64,000 nucleotides of DNA from Loxodes magnus (GCA_946699065.1 CAMPDV010000500.1:124001-188000), one strand, 5' to 3'. Positions 34,860-49,497 are shown, counted from the stretch's first letter. Program-made: numbers and translations. Notes: generated by a model not told the origin, from the sequence alone.

Positions 34860-37602
34860 TTTTTCTACCAATTTAGCAACTAATTACTCAGATTAGTAAT
34901 CATCTAACATTCTTTCCTTAAAAATTCTTATGCTAATTATGCTTAACTAATTCATTAGTCCGTTAAAAAATATTCAATTTTAAACTTTATTTTCCTGTTG
35001 TAGTAATCTAGATTAAATCTTTTGCTGGATCATTCCATTCTAGTTTGAATTAATTCATTATTTTTAATAGCTATTATTCTGCTGGATTTAGTTCATTTGG
35101 TAGAATTTATATATATGTGTATTAAATCTCATACTATAGTATTATATAAACTTAAACTATTTGTTATGTATTCGAATTATTTTAGGCTTTCATAGAAAGA
35201 GATTAGTTATTCCTACTTGAGTGTTGTAGGTGCATATACATTGATAAATTTAAATCTACCATATAGTTTCATACAAATTATTCTGCCGCCTTCGAGTATT
35301 TCATTTTATTTTAGTCCATTTGCATCATACTCTTTAACTTTGTATAAAAATAGTTCTTTAATATATAAAATCATTCCTTTACTAAGTCTAGCTCCTGGCT
35401 TTTTAACTACGCGATATCCGATTATTTAGGGTATATCTTTAATTGAATCATTAAACATTTCTTGAGTCGCCATAATATCTATATTTTTTCAAACATAAAT
35501 TTACTTAAATCTTCATTGTTCAACTTGATTCCTCTTACACTATCAGTTCTTATACTTTATTAATTTCAAATATTCAAATTTTCTTGATCTTCATTATTTG
35601 ATTCTTTCTATTTAGTATCAAATATCAAATTAGTGTCACTTGCTTAGTCTTTTTCAAAGCCAAATTACTCTAATGTTTATGTATGTTTAAGTTTAATGTA
35701 TGCTATCTTTTCTGAGAAATATTTTTTGGATTATTATTAAAGTAGTTTCATCTATTAGTTATGGAATTGAGCTAGTTACTTATTGAAACTTATTTTTTTC
35801 AACAAGTTCTAGTAATTCCATTTTTTCTCTCATAGTGTTAAACTTTGGCTTTTCCATAGATCTTAGGTAGCTTTAATCATTTTATCTCAGTATTCATTCA
35901 TTTGGATGATCTTTAATTATTCTTTCAATTATTGCCTATCTAGTACATCATTTAAATAATTAGTTAAGCGGATTTTTACTTTAGGATTCAAATTTTTGCT
36001 TGCTATTCGTCTAAATTATTTCTTTAACATTTCTTTAGGTTTTCTATTTTTATTTATGTATCTTTTATTTTAGTGCATTATTTTAACACTTTTTTGATAA
36101 TTTAGCACAATTTATTACTAATTTTATTGCTTTTTTATCTTCTACAACATTTAGTGCTGTCCAATTTTAGACATTTTACACATCATCACATATTGTCGAA
36201 TGGCTTAATTTTACACGTAATTTTTTTCATCTAGTTAAATAGGAATATTTTCTGGATAAGTGATTTCTGATAATTCTAGATACGTAATAGTTCTACATAA
36301 AGTTATGTTGCTCCCTTTACTATATGTAAAACTGTTTTTTTGTATTTTCGAAGGCTTTTAACTGTTTTTCTGTTGGGACTAAATTTTTTTAAATACTTAA
36401 AAGTAGTGAATTAAGTAGCTATTATTATTGTAGTATTCATTAATATTTCTCTTCTTGATAAAAATATCAAAAGATTAATGTTGCCATTGTTTATCTTAGA
36501 GAATTTATTAAGACATTCTTAATCAGAGAAAACAGTTAGAATAAGTCCAGTTGGTATTATTTGTACTTAATCTATAGTTATCCAAAATCTCTCTATATGT
36601 ATATGAAGAATTCCATTAATGAGTCATATTATTTTATTTTTGCTTTGCTTGAGTTGTAATTTTTAAATGTCTCCCTATATGAATTAATTAATTAATTTAC
36701 GTAATTTCACCTTTATTTGGTTAATCACAAATCAATAGTTTAATGCTAAAAAAAGAAACTTCATTTTTGCTTGGATCTTGTTTATCATAAGCTCAAAGGA
36801 TTTTTAATTTCTTTTTTCTGAGAGTTTCCGATAGGTTGATTCTCATTTATTTCTTATTAAATTCGTTAATTGCATGATATATGTTTGGAGTTTCTTTGTT
36901 TAGCTGAAGTATTTTTTTCTTGTAGAGTTTACCTTCCTGATTGCAATAGATCCTGAAAATATTTCCCATTAGTTTTCTACTATTTTCTTTTTTTCATTAT
37001 AATTGGAAGCAGCTTCTAACTTTGTGCTCTGGTCACTTGCTGTATTAACATCTCATTATTTTCCAATAGGGAATATAATTTTTTGTAGGCTGTTGCTCTA
37101 CATCCATTGTATAATTCATCAACATCTTTTACAGAAATAAGCTTTCAGTTAACTCCGCGAATTGGTTAAATTTTGTTTCTAATTATTCTATTCTGATATT
37201 TCCTAGCTATTTATTTTCAATTTTTTTCTTATGAATTAATCATAAGACGTTCGATTTTTCTCAAGAGTTCTTGTACAGTTCTTAAAAGTTTAAAATTTTT
37301 TAATTGCATAACTTGGAGTTCTTAAAGTATTTTTTATTAGTCGTAACTTGACTAAGATGAATCCTTTTGAGAAGAGACTTTTACAAATAATTTTCGTTTT
37401 CCTTATATAAAATTGAGATAGATTATTCTTATTTTTTAGATGAAGTTTTCTACTTTATTTACTTTAAAAATTATTCATTTAATAAAATTTTATTTTCTGC
37501 TAATTTTATTAATTCATCCCATTTTCCTTTCTTTTTTTCATCATTAAAAATCCCTCCTAAAGGCTTTATCTGGATGTTGTTTAAATCATACTGGCTTATC
37601 AT
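34860..37602 (-). mobile_element. L2 non-LTR retrotransposon copy B, 5' half only
   Basis: ORF1 begins at ATG 37602: MISQYDLNNIQIKPLGG, then EKKKGKWDELIKLAENK and a long Lys/Asn/Gln-rich helical region including MIKATQDLWKSQ (about 35,860). The AP endonuclease of ORF2 reads DIMATQEMFNDSIKDIP (about 35,480), GYRVVKKPG, KGMILYIKE, GGRIICMKLYGRFKFINVY and LISFYESLKQFE. A remnant of its C-terminus (ITTTGK, KIEYFLTD after a frameshift) lies near 34,980. The reverse transcriptase is missing: the element ends by about 34,860 beside the WD40 gene. The standard-code frame at 35217-35429 (+) is its antisense. Relates to L1 by the endonuclease (for example FYESL(Q/K)Q in both). Confidence 0.75.
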
Positions 37603-38153
37603 ATTAATCTCAAAAAGTTATTATGTCTGAGTTTTTATTGAAAGTATATGAGTTATAATGGCTTGATTTTATTATTGGCTATAGAAGATACATTTTTAAG
37701 TATATATAGTAGCTAGTTTAAATAATATAAAGGAAATAATGTATTTTAGATTTTAATATGTTGACTTGATGATAGTAGTGATGATTTAATTAGTATTTAG
37801 ATATAGATATAGCTTAATAATTATTTGATTATAGCTTTGATTTGATAAATAATAGAGTAATCTAAGTAGTACTTGTATAATTTGAACATAAGGATGTATT
37901 TATAGATAGTTTTTTTTACTATGTTGAATATAAGTATGTTATAAGCTGTATGTTTGTATCTGAATAATGATAATATCTGAATAATAGATTTTTAAATATG
38001 TTTAGATAAAATCTTATTCTTTATTTATTTCAGACGCTTTAATCATTTTAATAAGTAGTAACATATTTACCTAATTAAAGATCTTTAAACTACTTCTTTA
38101 CATATAAAACTATATTAAATAATATTATAAAATAGATATTAGAATTATGTTTA

Positions 38154-39548
38154 TCAGTTATTACTTCTAATACTTCTATAACTCAATTTTTCTAAATCAA
38201 TCCTCATTATTGAAACTCTTTCCTATTCTACAGCAAAAACATATCCATAGTTATTTCTTACTTTCATCTTCGTTAAAGCTTCAACATCTTTAAAAATTTA
38301 GCTTTATTACCACTATTCTTTGCTTCTTTTATATATTCTTCTTGAATATTCATTCGTAAATATATTTTTCACACCTCCAAATATGACAAAAGGCTCTAAA
38401 CAAACTATAGGCCTAACAACAGCTTCAGGTAGACTCAAATTTTACTTACTTCATCTATCATTCTATATGTTATATTTTCATATATCTTGCAAAGTTTATC
38501 CTTTCTAATTTATCCCTCCAAAAGAATAAATATTTTATTCATTTTTATCTACTACTAAAGTTTAACCTGCTATTTAAAATGAAAACTAGGAACAGTTTTA
38601 TCATTTACTTTAGTTTCCTATTTTTAACTTTTCTACTGATTATAAAACCTTATTATTATCAGTTAACCCTCCAACCACATAAACATATTTTTAAGCAGCT
38701 GCTATTCCAAAGGCACCTCTTCCCTCATTTAGATCACTAAATTTTATTCTATTACCTTCATAATCAAATTATCAAGTTTCTTCTATTCCTTTATTTTAAT
38801 TTTAGTTATATCCACCAATTAAATATAACTTATTCTAATATTCTATACTTTTACTTGCGTCTGGAATTATAATTTAAACTTAGACTTATCGTAATTACTC
38901 TGTTTAAATATTAAATAAACTTAATTTTTAAATCCATCAATCAAAAAAGTGAATATAGTTAGATTATATAAAGTGTTAGGTTAGTTTATGTTAGTTAGTC
39001 TAAATAATATTTGGTTACTTAGTATTGTGTTATAGTTTTTATCTTATTAGATTGTAAGTTAATTTAGACTTTAGTATTGTAGGTGGTTATGAGTTATATT
39101 AGAGTATAGTTGGTTTTAGTGATTAGTAGAATTAGATAATATTTGAGTGTTATTTTTGGTAGATAAATGTTGGTTAATGATTGATGATGATATTAGTTAG
39201 TGGTATTATGAGAGTATTACTAATGTTTGATTATTTGGTTGTAATGGTTTTAGATTTTTCCATAATTTACCTCCTTATCTCTTTTAATTTCTATCTAGCA
39301 TCTTAAATCTTTTATATGTATTATTAGTTTTAAAATATCATTCTTATTAAATCACTTTCTTAAGGTAAATCATCAAATCTAAAATGGAATCCTTTTTAAC
39401 AAATAGGACATTACATTATGCCTTATAATCAGTACTGAGTATTCAAACACAAACCACAGTAAATATGTCCACAAGGTAAGACAGTTGGAAGAGCATTAGT
39501 TAAGTTGTAATCTTCTAAGCAGATTAAGCATTTTGGTAACGCTTACAT
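38154..39548 (-). CDS. RING finger-kelch repeat protein, copy 3 (464 aa)
   Basis: Again exactly 1395 bp from ATG (39548) to TGA (38156-38154), frame kept throughout. RING half almost identical to the others; kelch half divergent. Kelch Trp 366 is TGA here (context DRWS), Trp 259 is TGA, and the RING Trp 40 is TGA, as in all copies. The stop lies 552 bp before the L2-B ORF1 start on the same strand. Upstream, L1 copy D is divergent. This copy opens the second tandem unit. Confidence 0.9.
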
Positions 39549-39714
39549 TTTTATTATTATTTAGACTACAAAAGCTATAAAGGTAATTTATAACAGTTAC
39601 CATCAAAAATTAGTATACAAATATCTATTATTACATTATTACTTTATTTACTTAAATACTACAATATTAAGCTATTATATCAAGTAGATATCTTACATTC
39701 TGCATGCCACCAAT

Positions 39715-41676
39715 CTTAGATCGAGATTGCTAGGTAAATTTAATAAAGACATGAATAAACTTTACAATATGTCTTTGATATTATATTTAGAATTGAAGAA
39801 GATCAAAGACGCTGAAAATATACCAGATAAGTTAGACGAAGGAAATTTAAGCACTTACTTGAATCATCCATCAATTCGAAAATGATGAACTGTAACCGAA
39901 AAGGGCATAGCAAAAATTGATACTTAAGAAAAAAACCATTAAGGAAGCAATTAAAAATGCTAAGGAAGTAAAAATCAGGCTGATGCATTCGGTAATCAGG
40001 AATAAAACGTCTTACTTTAAAGAGAAATTGATAGCAAAGGAAAAGAAAGTGAAGAAAACTAAAGAAGATTAACCTTCAAATAAAATACCACTTTTTATTT
40101 CTAGCTAAATCAACAAGTTTAAGCCATACTAAAGTTACCTTAAAAGCGATCGATTAAAATAGATACTTAACTTCAAAATTAAATAAATAAAACTGAGATG
40201 AAACTATCAATGTCACAAAAACAGAAAGTAAAATAGGAAATATGGAAAAAAAACTGAATCAACTAGAAAGCAGTGACAGGAAGAAAATATGCAAAAACAC
40301 AACGCTGTCTCAAAAAAAATAGAAAAAATATATAAGATGATAATGTTGAGTAAAAAAATTAACGAAAAAAGTACAGGAAAAATAATAAGCATTAGAACGA
40401 TTTGGTTTTCACACTATTAAAGAAAAGGAAGCTAAAAATGCAGGATAGGAGAATAAAGAATAATAGGAAGTAAAAGGAAATACTAATAAATAAAATAGAC
40501 AGAATTAAACATAGGCACAGCAAATGTCAGAGTAATAAAACAAAACAAGAATTAAACAGGTTTATGTGTGAAAAGAAGATAGAAATTATGGCGATTTAAG
40601 AATTATTTGCGGATCAAACTGATGAAATAACTTATATATACAGAATCAGAGCAATAATAAAATTGGGCACAAAACACGTCAAAGGAGTAGCACTTTTATA
40701 AAAGATGGAATTACGAGCAGAACAAAAGTGTTGGATATTGCGGATCTCAATCAAGCAGATCTGTTTTAGTGGAAGATTAATAGGTTTAACACTTGATGAT
40801 CGACTGGTATTGAAAAACGTATATAACACTACAACATCCGACTCTGATTAACTAATACCCTTTTTGAAAGTCTTTAATAATACAAAATAGCAATAAGCAG
40901 TAAAGGATTATAAATTTTAATATTAGAAGATTTTAATATGCATATTCCCCAATTTTTACCTTATGAGCAGAATAATGCTGGCTAATGTTTGCTTAACTTG
41001 ATGAAAGATTATCTTTTAGATCGTAAAGATCCAAATTAATATCCAACCTTTATCATAACTTAAGGAAAAGGAAAATTCAAAATAGAATACTTCTAAACGA
41101 AACAGTATATATTTCCTAACATTATCAGCACAAAATTCTATTAATAGAGACCAATAGGAGATCATTAGCCAGACAAAATAAAGATAAAAATTGAGGAAGA
41201 ATATCGAAAAAGCCTATAAATTAAAAGGATAAACTTTCAAAAATTAAAGCAGAAAAGGTTCAAGGAAGATTCAAAGAATTATTCTAGAGAATAGATCTTA
41301 GTGAGTTCGAAAATTTTGATAGTGAAGCATACTATGAAAAATGATCAGAATACATCCAAGAAGCGACCTAAGCGATGTGTGGCTTTGTAACAAATTAAAT
41401 GAGAAAATATAATATACAGCAGAAATAATAAAACTAAGAAAAAATTTCCAATAAAAGGCGAAATAAATAAAATATCAATTTAGATAGGGATACTGATAAA
41501 TTGATAATTATATTAAAATGAAATAAGAAGCAAGGAGAAAATTTAGACTGCATCAAAAAAAGATAGAAAAATAAATTAAATATTTTCTTAGATGAAATTA
41601 ATTAAGGAAACTTGAAAAGGAGTATAAAGATGATTAAAGTAGAGAAAATATGCACCTTGGACATTAATAAAAGGTA
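39715..41676 (+). mobile_element. L1 copy D, internal deletion, lacking RT
   Basis: Homologous to copy B (expected position one unit on), but ORF1 is largely deleted: sequence jumps at about 39,785 (TATATTTAGAATTG) from the 5' leader to just before the zinc knuckle, through the shared word TATTTA. The rest is as in B: NCNRKGH, endonuclease with KGVAL-type motif, GRLIGLTLDDRLV, ILILEDFNMHI (about 40,918) and the EN-RT linker. It ends at the same breakpoint (ATGCACCTTGG, about 41,650-41,660) and runs into block M. Confidence 0.75.
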
Positions 41677-41689
41677 CTCCTATCAATAA

Positions 41690-42140
41690 TGTTTAATTTA
41701 AATATATAGCATTAAAAGAATATCTAGAGTAAAATCTTGCATCTATTAGCTTGATAGTACATTTATACTAGTAGAGGATATTTAGGTAATGTTTAGCGCT
41801 GAATATGAGGTACTAATTAGACTATATTTATTAGTTAAAGGTATAGTCTTATGAAGACTAAGTTGTTGACTTAGATTTAAGTAGTCTATACTTGCATTTA
41901 AAATTAGAGGTAAATAATTTAGTATGTTTTTAAGTTTGGAAGATATATTGAAATAAGTATTTGATAAAATCTAAGGAGTATTAAGGTATAGCTTAAGCAT
42001 ATAGGCAAATTAAAGTTAGAAAATATAGTAATAAAAGTTGATAAAGCTAAGTATAATATATACTATCTCAATTATATATTTTAAGGTATATAAATAAGCT
42101 AGTGATATCTATTAGGTAAATAATAAAGCTCAGATTTAGT
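41690..42140. other. Intergenic stretch, second copy of 15,690-16,168
   Basis: Almost identical to the first copy. No gene recognised. Confidence 0.4.
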
Positions 42141-43145
42141 ATGAAGCAAATTAAACCTAATAAATTTCAGTAAGTAATAGAACGTTAAGTTTAGAAAAGA
42201 AAACATAGATTAACTTCAAGCTAAATAGGAGTAAGATATTATTAATGAAGTCAACTCTTAATTCACTTACTAACAAAATTTGAATCAGTTTAGTTGATTT
42301 TAGTCTAAAAGTGTGTTTTGACATGCTTAGTAAGAAAGTTTGACTAGAATCTGTAGGAAATAGAAGCTGGTAAATAACTTTGATGAGCAAAATAAAGTAA
42401 TGTTATTATATAAAAAGCTTAGTTAACTTGAATAAATAGCAGAATATTTTAAGGTTATTCATGTTCTAAGAGATTTTATAGGGATTTGAAGATAAAGAGT
42501 ATATCAATAGATAAATTATATCCCTAAACTTGAGGGAATAAAATAAATTTATTAAAAGAACTCTAAAAATGAACGAGAGTATAACTATCTAGCTTCTTTT
42601 CATGTAAGAAGTCAGATATCTAATGGTTAGCTTGTATTATTAAGAAGTCAAGGAAAGAAGTTTGATAAAGAGGAAATTCTTAAGAAATATTAAAAAAGAT
42701 TAATGATAATTAGAATCATCCTGAGTTGAATAAAAAATGTAAGATCAAGAAATAATTTGTCTTCAGAATAAATTATCTAGACAATATAGAGATATAAGAT
42801 TTGAAAGATAAATAAAGAACTTTATTTACTTAAGAAAGAAGAGTAGATGATTTTAGTTTGAATCAAGAACGTATATATATAGTATATTATAGAGATTATC
42901 TTAAGTTATACTTCTAATGCTTTTAGTCATTATAGAAAATTAAATTAATGCATAAATACGAGTACTAAGAAACGCTATACATTCTAATTAATTTGATATA
43001 TGTTTATAAGAGTTTTATTATAATTTACTTAATAAGAAATTATTAAGATTTTATTTTTAAATTTACCACAAAATATCCATTATTTTCATATTTCTGTCTT
43101 CCTAACTAGCAATATTAGTAAAACTTTGTTCTACAAGACATTTGA
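42141..43145 (+). CDS. Putative unidentified helical protein with 25-nt intron, copy 2
   Basis: Second copy of 16,169-17,173, nearly identical, with the same start (MKQIKPNKFQ), the same candidate intron (42170-42194) and the same short A run that interrupts the frame. Differences are too few to test for selection. Confidence 0.5.
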
Positions 43146-46098
43146 CGAATCCTTCTATTTAATAACATGTCTTAACAATACTTTACTATTCCATTATTTT
43201 CCATATTTATACTCTTTCTAGGTTTTCATTTGGAAATCTTGCTTGATGTCTAAATAATTAGTCTAGGGGTTATTTACAATGTCAATTGGTATGACTTTTG
43301 ATAGATATTTTAGATGATTAGTAAGGCACTTTTTAGAAATTTTAGATTGACAATGTAACATCCTTGTTGATCTACTTCTAGGATACTTTTGTTTAACTGC
43401 AGGTTCTTAACTTTAATCTTGCTATTAATTCTCCTAATTGAATAGCTAAACCTAAATTTCCTCTATTAATCATTTGAATTTCTTATATAAAAACTTTATC
43501 TATTTTCTCTTAAAAATCCCTTATAGATATTTTGCTTAAGTTCATACTTGATAGAACTCCAAGATATTGGGTCTTTATTAATATTCATACTAAAAGCATC
43601 TTAATAGCAAATTATTAATTTAGTGAGCTTACTAGATCATTTATCTTCAAAAGGTTATAATTAAATCTAGGTAACTGTACAAGGTATTAACTTGTACAGA
43701 ATCAGAAAAACTCATAATTGATTAAAAAGTAAGTTTAAGGGTATAAAGCTATACTTTTAACTTTAGAGTACAAAGATAAAAGATCTATCTCAGTTATTAA
43801 TCATATAAATGATTATTCAATAAGCTTCTATATTAGTCATTTAAACTCATTTTTCAAATATTACAATGTATAGAGCTTCATATATATAGATTTAGGTAAA
43901 AACCATTCAAACAAAAACAGACTATTATTAACTCTTTTAAAACTTATATAATCCATTCTTTTACAAGGACAATCAACTTTAGCTTTATTTCCACAAGGAC
44001 ATTCTATTTTACAATTTGCTTTATGGATCACAAAGGCACATTTTAGACTATTTATTCAATCGGATTTGAATAAGAGATAGTGGCTTTTCCTATTTAGATA
44101 CTTACAATGTTTCCTATTAACTTGATTCATTTTCATCTTTTTTAAAATTTTGAGCATGATATTAATCCAAAGCTTCTTACACCTTACCTAAGAAGCTATA
44201 TGTTGATTCTTGATGCTTGACAGATGTCTAAATAATCTAATAATACTTGTCACTATTAATTTAAGAAGCCAACTTGCTTTCTTGTTCTAATTTTATAGCC
44301 AATATTCTAACTTCTGACTAAGAAGAACAGCTTGATTTGGCTAAAATATCTCTCTACTATCTCTTATCCGTTTGATTTGGCTTTTAATTAGGATGGATAT
44401 AAGTGTATATAATTTGATTTATAGATGTCCTTTAGAGCTGAGGTTAATAAAGGCGTAGCTAATCTTGCATATAATTAGATAATAATGAAATAAAGGCCTA
44501 TGGCTAATTGATGGCATTTTCATATGTTTCTCCTTTAATACTTTGATGGTTATTAATTGGTAGCTAGCTATATATATAAGTGCTTCTTTTGAAGGTTGCT
44601 TGTGTTTTTCATTTGAGATAAATCTCTTAAAAATAGAGTTTCTTAGATAGCTATATTATTATACATAAGAGTATCTAATGGATATATAGTAATTAATACT
44701 CCAGATATTAATAAATCTCTATAGAAGGGATAATTCTTAATTATTAGTAAAGTAGAGATAAAATGCCATATATGATGTATTAAACTCAGTTAGATATATA
44801 AAAATGAGCTAAATCTAGTTAATAGCTAATTAATATATGCAATTAGACAGTTAACCTTACTCCTATCATTAACTCAAAAGTGTTTGATGTAAACTGAAAA
44901 TAGGGAAGTTTATAAAGGTTATGTAGCAAGATATTAAACTGCAAATTGCTAGGATCTAAATAAGAAGCTAAAATACTATAATGTTGATTATGATCTCTAT
45001 TAGCATCTTAAATACTTTTAACTATTTACTTAGTAAAATTGTATACCTAGCTAATCACTTAAAGACTAGAATCAATAAATTTCATAATGTCACTCAATCT
45101 AGAGTATTGGCCTAATATCATTAGTATGTCTTAATGATTGTTTAAACTCATCTTACTGAATTTTAGATGTTTTTTCAATAATTTTCAAAAGCTTAAGGCT
45201 TATAACTGGAAATTAAAATTAAGATTTGTACAGAAGATTAAAGCTTTTTTATAGAATTATGTAAATAGGTCAGCTTCTTATTTTTCAACTAGGTATTATG
45301 CTTCAGTCAATATCTTAATTATTATCTTGGATTTAAAACAAGCATAGAAACTAGTTCAAGAGTAAGATATCTTTATTTCTAAAACTGTTACAAAATTACT
45401 TGTGCCAATCAAAAAAAGACTCACAAAAACATTCAGCTTTTATTTTTCTTGCTATGATAGACAAACTGATTTCAGATTATAGTTCCTTAATATCTTTCTA
45501 CTAGTTTAATCTAAAGTGGAAAAAAGTAAATATTCTCTATATAAAGCGAAAGAAACCATCCATAAAAAAGTAAGAGATATTATTATAGTGCAGGTACTTA
45601 ATTAACTTCAATTGATCAATTTCATTTAAAAAACTTGCTTAAATAAATAAATCTTTTAGAAAGGTTAAAGATGAATATTCCCCTTCTTTGAGCCTTAGCC
45701 AATAAGAATTAAAAGAGTATAATTAGATATTCGTTATTGTAAAATAGGTCCAACATTTAAGTTCTTCTACTTTAATTTTCTTCTTCCAATTATTCTTATA
45801 AAGCTAAAACTTCTACTCCTTATTTTTACTTTTATTCTTGTAAATCCTTAATTTAACACAAGCTATGGAGCTAATAGCTGGTTTAAGACAATGATGCAAA
45901 TCATATGATTAAAAGGGAAGCTAATTAAATAAATAGAAGCAATTCTTACCTCGTATCTTCGTATTGAGTAACTAAAATTCATTCGATATATCTCCCTTTA
46001 AACTATGAGTAGAAAATTAAGATTTAATTAAACATAAACTCTCTTAAATTGGAGTAACAAACTTTAACCCAATAAGTATAAGTACCTATAAAAAACAT
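43072..46098 (-). CDS. Putative large unidentified protein(s), frame interrupted, copy 2
   Basis: Second copy of 17,100-20,121, including the Cys-rich segment. Differs from copy 1 mainly by one-base length changes in homopolymers (for example near 43,937, 45,209, 45,330 and 45,993). These shift frames relative to copy 1, which leaves both the reading frame and the sequence accuracy open. Confidence 0.35.
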
Positions 46099-47900
46099 TA
46101 ATACAAACTTAAAACCCTAAATTTAAAAAACACATAACAGACTTTAAGTCTCTAGACTTATACATCAAATTCTTAAACCAAAACCTAATCTTAGAGCCTT
46201 CAAAATTTAACATCATCAAAGATACCTTTTCATTTCATATTTATATGCAAATTTCCATTTACCATCATAAAATCAATATATGCACTTTTCATCCTAATGG
46301 ACTAATACTACTTAGTTTGTACTTTGATTAAGAAAATGCAAACTCTTTGCTTTTATATAATACTACAACTGGACTAATCTTCCATTTTTAAATGAATCTA
46401 ATTAATACAATGAAGCAGTCAGTATTTGAACAGGATTTAACTATGAAAAAATTTTTCAGAATCATTCCCAAAAAGTCCTTGAATCTTGAATCTAAACTCA
46501 GTTTTAGAGTAGATCTCTTTAAATTAAATAGACTAAAAGTAATTGATTAGTATTAAGTTCAAGACATATAATATCTTGAAGTTTAAGCGAATTTAAGTAG
46601 GAAGTATAGAGAATAAAGTTGAGATATTTAAAGATATTATCTGACCTCCAAATGTAACAGACACACCCTCTCAAAGTTAAAACGAGTCATCAATTTCATG
46701 ATTATTGCAATACAGATGGTAGCTATATAAGCTGAGTAGATGGATTTTGCAAGGGAAGAGAATTTGATTTCCACATAATAAATGTAAGAAATTATATTTT
46801 AGCATTTTATAAAATCAAGCAAACATATATTTATACAGGCGCAAGTGTATTTAACTATGATTTTGCTATGAGTGACTAACGGAGTTTTATGTAGACAAAA
46901 GATTTATTGTACCTTTCACTTCTGGAGGAAATACAACTCCTGATTTACCTGACTCTTTGCGATTTCCTAATTCCGTCCGAACTAAACCAAGATTTGCTTT
47001 TTAAGGATAAGTTTTTTACTTTCTTATATGTCCTTTTAAACGCAAAATAAATTTAAGTTAGGTTTTTTAAGAAATTATTTATTTTTATCTTTTTTCTACA
47101 TTTTGGTATCTCCATCATCATTATTTTATGTTTCCTAGCCTTCTACACAGTCAACATATGATTGATCTTCTTTTTATTAATTGATTAATTATCTAATTTT
47201 TTAGATTTTATTATTATTTAAGTTTGATTACAAAATCTCCATTGGATTGTGTATAGCTTTAATCATAACTTATTCATAATTTATTTAATTAAGATTTCTA
47301 GTTTCTTATATTTTGTCTTCTGTTTTTTTCTTAATTAAATAGAAGTGTAGAAGCTTTTAAGCTAAATTCTGTATTTTAGATTTATTACTTAATTTTTAAA
47401 GTAAATGCTGCTTATTTGCTTAATTAATTGCTAAACATTTAAACAAACATAAGAAAAAATGAATTTTAATTATTTTTACTTTTTAGATTAATGTATTTCT
47501 CTCATTATTTATAGAAAATATTAAAAAATTTGCTCTAATTATTGAGATAAAGGGAAGTTATTAAGGTCTTATAGTTAGGTTATCTATGATTCGAAGGGTT
47601 GCAGATCTTAAAGTTAGTATTATCTCAGTTTAATGAGCTAATAATTTGATAAGGAAAGAGTTGTAAATAAGTAATAAATTTTAAGATGAAATTAAGTAAA
47701 AATTTGATTAGAAAGTTATAACAAACTAAATGAAAAACGAAATAAATAGGATCGTAAAGATAAAAATAAGAATAAAAGAATTTTTATAAAGAATTTAATC
47801 ATTCACAATCAAAAAGTAAAGCTACATCTCTTGCAAAAAGCTGAATTAATTGTATGATGCATTAAAAATTTTATCTTTTCGAATTAGAGATTTAAACAAT
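46099..47900. other. M block remainder, copy 2, with deletions
   Basis: Corresponds to 20,122-22,510. It lacks the 242-bp, 261-bp and about 80-bp segments of copy 1. The remains of the putative gene with VEIFKDIIWPPN and DYCNTDGSYIS-like sequence are at about 46,610-46,990. No intact gene is left. Confidence 0.5.
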
Positions 47901-48940
47901 TATTTAAAAAGATTGGAGTGATAAAAAATATAACATTTTTTGGAACTTATTTTGTTCAATGGGTTTTTGACAATAGCATTTTTTTCTTCTATAATGCTAA
48001 ATTTTGGTTTTTTCCTTAAATATAAGGCAATTAAGTCATTTTATCTCAGTGCTTTTTCATTAAAAAATCTTTTATTATTCTATCAGTTACCATCTATCTC
48101 AGGTGTAATTTAAATAATTATTTAGGTATCTTTTATTCTTTAGAATTACATAATTTGCTACCAATCTTTATATCTTCTTATCCTTTATTTAGCATTTCTT
48201 TAGGTATCTTATTTATATTTATGTATCTTTTATTTCAATGTACTATTTCTTGTTACATATTTTACTACTTTTTTTTATTTTTCAACCCAATTGATTATTA
48301 ATTTTATTGCCTTTTTATCTTCTTCATAATATCGTGTCTAGTTTTTTGATAATTTATACATCATCATATTGCCAAATTACTTAACTTTACACATATGCAA
48401 AACTTTTGTTTGATTTTTGTGAATGCTTTTAGCTACTTTTCTGTTGGATCTAAGCTTTTGTCTATACCAAAGTGAATTAGGTAGTTATTATTACTGTCGT
48501 ATTAATTTATATTTCTCTTCTTGTTAAAATATAAAAAGTTTAATATTATTATTTTTATGATAAGAATTTATTAATTTATTCTTAATCAAATAAAACAGTT
48601 AGAATAAGTCCAGTTGCTATTATTCGTACTTAATCTATATATTATCCAAATTCTCTCTAACAGTACTCAAGAGTTCTATTAATGCAAAAGTTAATCTATT
48701 TTTTCTATGCTTGAGTTGTAACGTTTAAAATGTCTCTCTATAATCGATAGATTATTCCTATTTCTTAGATGAAATTTTCTATGTTATTCTCTTAATTTTC
48801 TTCAAAAAATTGCTCATTAAAATATTTTATTTTCTGATAATTTTATTAGTTCATCTTATTTTTTTGCTTTTTCTCACAATTAGGCATCCCTTCTAAAACT
48901 TTATTTGGATGTAACTGAGTATAGTTTAATGGTCTATCAT
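47900..48940 (-). mobile_element. L2 5' fragment, M block copy 2
   Basis: Counterpart of 22,511-23,043, but less deleted: it keeps sequence (48,330-48,880) absent from copy 1. ATG at 48940 is 558 bp from the RING-kelch stop. Frameshifts throughout; only the 5' part of L2. Confidence 0.55.
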
Positions 48941-49497
48941 ATTAATATCGAAAAGTTATTATGTTTGAGTTTTTATCGAGAGTATATGCGTTATAATGGT
49001 TTGATTTTATTATTGGCTATAGAAGATACATTTTAAATATATAGTAGCTAGTTTAAATAATTAAAGGAAATAATTAATTTTAGATTTGAAGATGTTGAAT
49101 TGAAGATAGTAGTGATTACTTAATTAGTATTTAGATATAGGTATAGCTTAATTATTATTTAATTATATTTTTGATTTGATTAGAAAATAATAGAGTAATC
49201 TAAGTAGTACTTGTATAATTTTAATATAAGGATATATTTAAAGATAGTTTTTTTGAGTGTGTTGAATATCAGTATGTTATAAGTTGTATGTTTGTATCTG
49301 AATAATGATAATATTTGAATAATTGATTTTTAAGATATTTAGATAAAATTTGATTCTTTATTTATTTCAGACACTTTAAATATTTTAATAAGCAGTAATA
49401 TATTTAACTAATTATAGATCTTTAAAATACTTCTTTACATATTAAATTATATTTATTATAAATACTATTAATAATATAGATATTATTATTATGTTTA

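Larger units (their letters stand above)
11165..37605. repeat. Tandem unit copy 1 (about 26 kb)
   Basis: Order of parts: RING-kelch, L1, block M, RING-kelch, L1, block N. The same order follows in 37,605-64,000. Matching landmarks are 25.9-26.6 kb apart, for example 16,169/42,141, 28,317/54,269, 33,884/60,113 and 37,602/63,840. Long stretches (15.7-20.3 and 30.9-37.6 kb) are nearly identical. Confidence 0.9.

Noticed and set aside
35217..35429. 70-codon frame, identical at 61450-61662
   Set aside because: Antisense of the L2 endonuclease (GYRVVKKPG, KGMILYIKE on the - strand).
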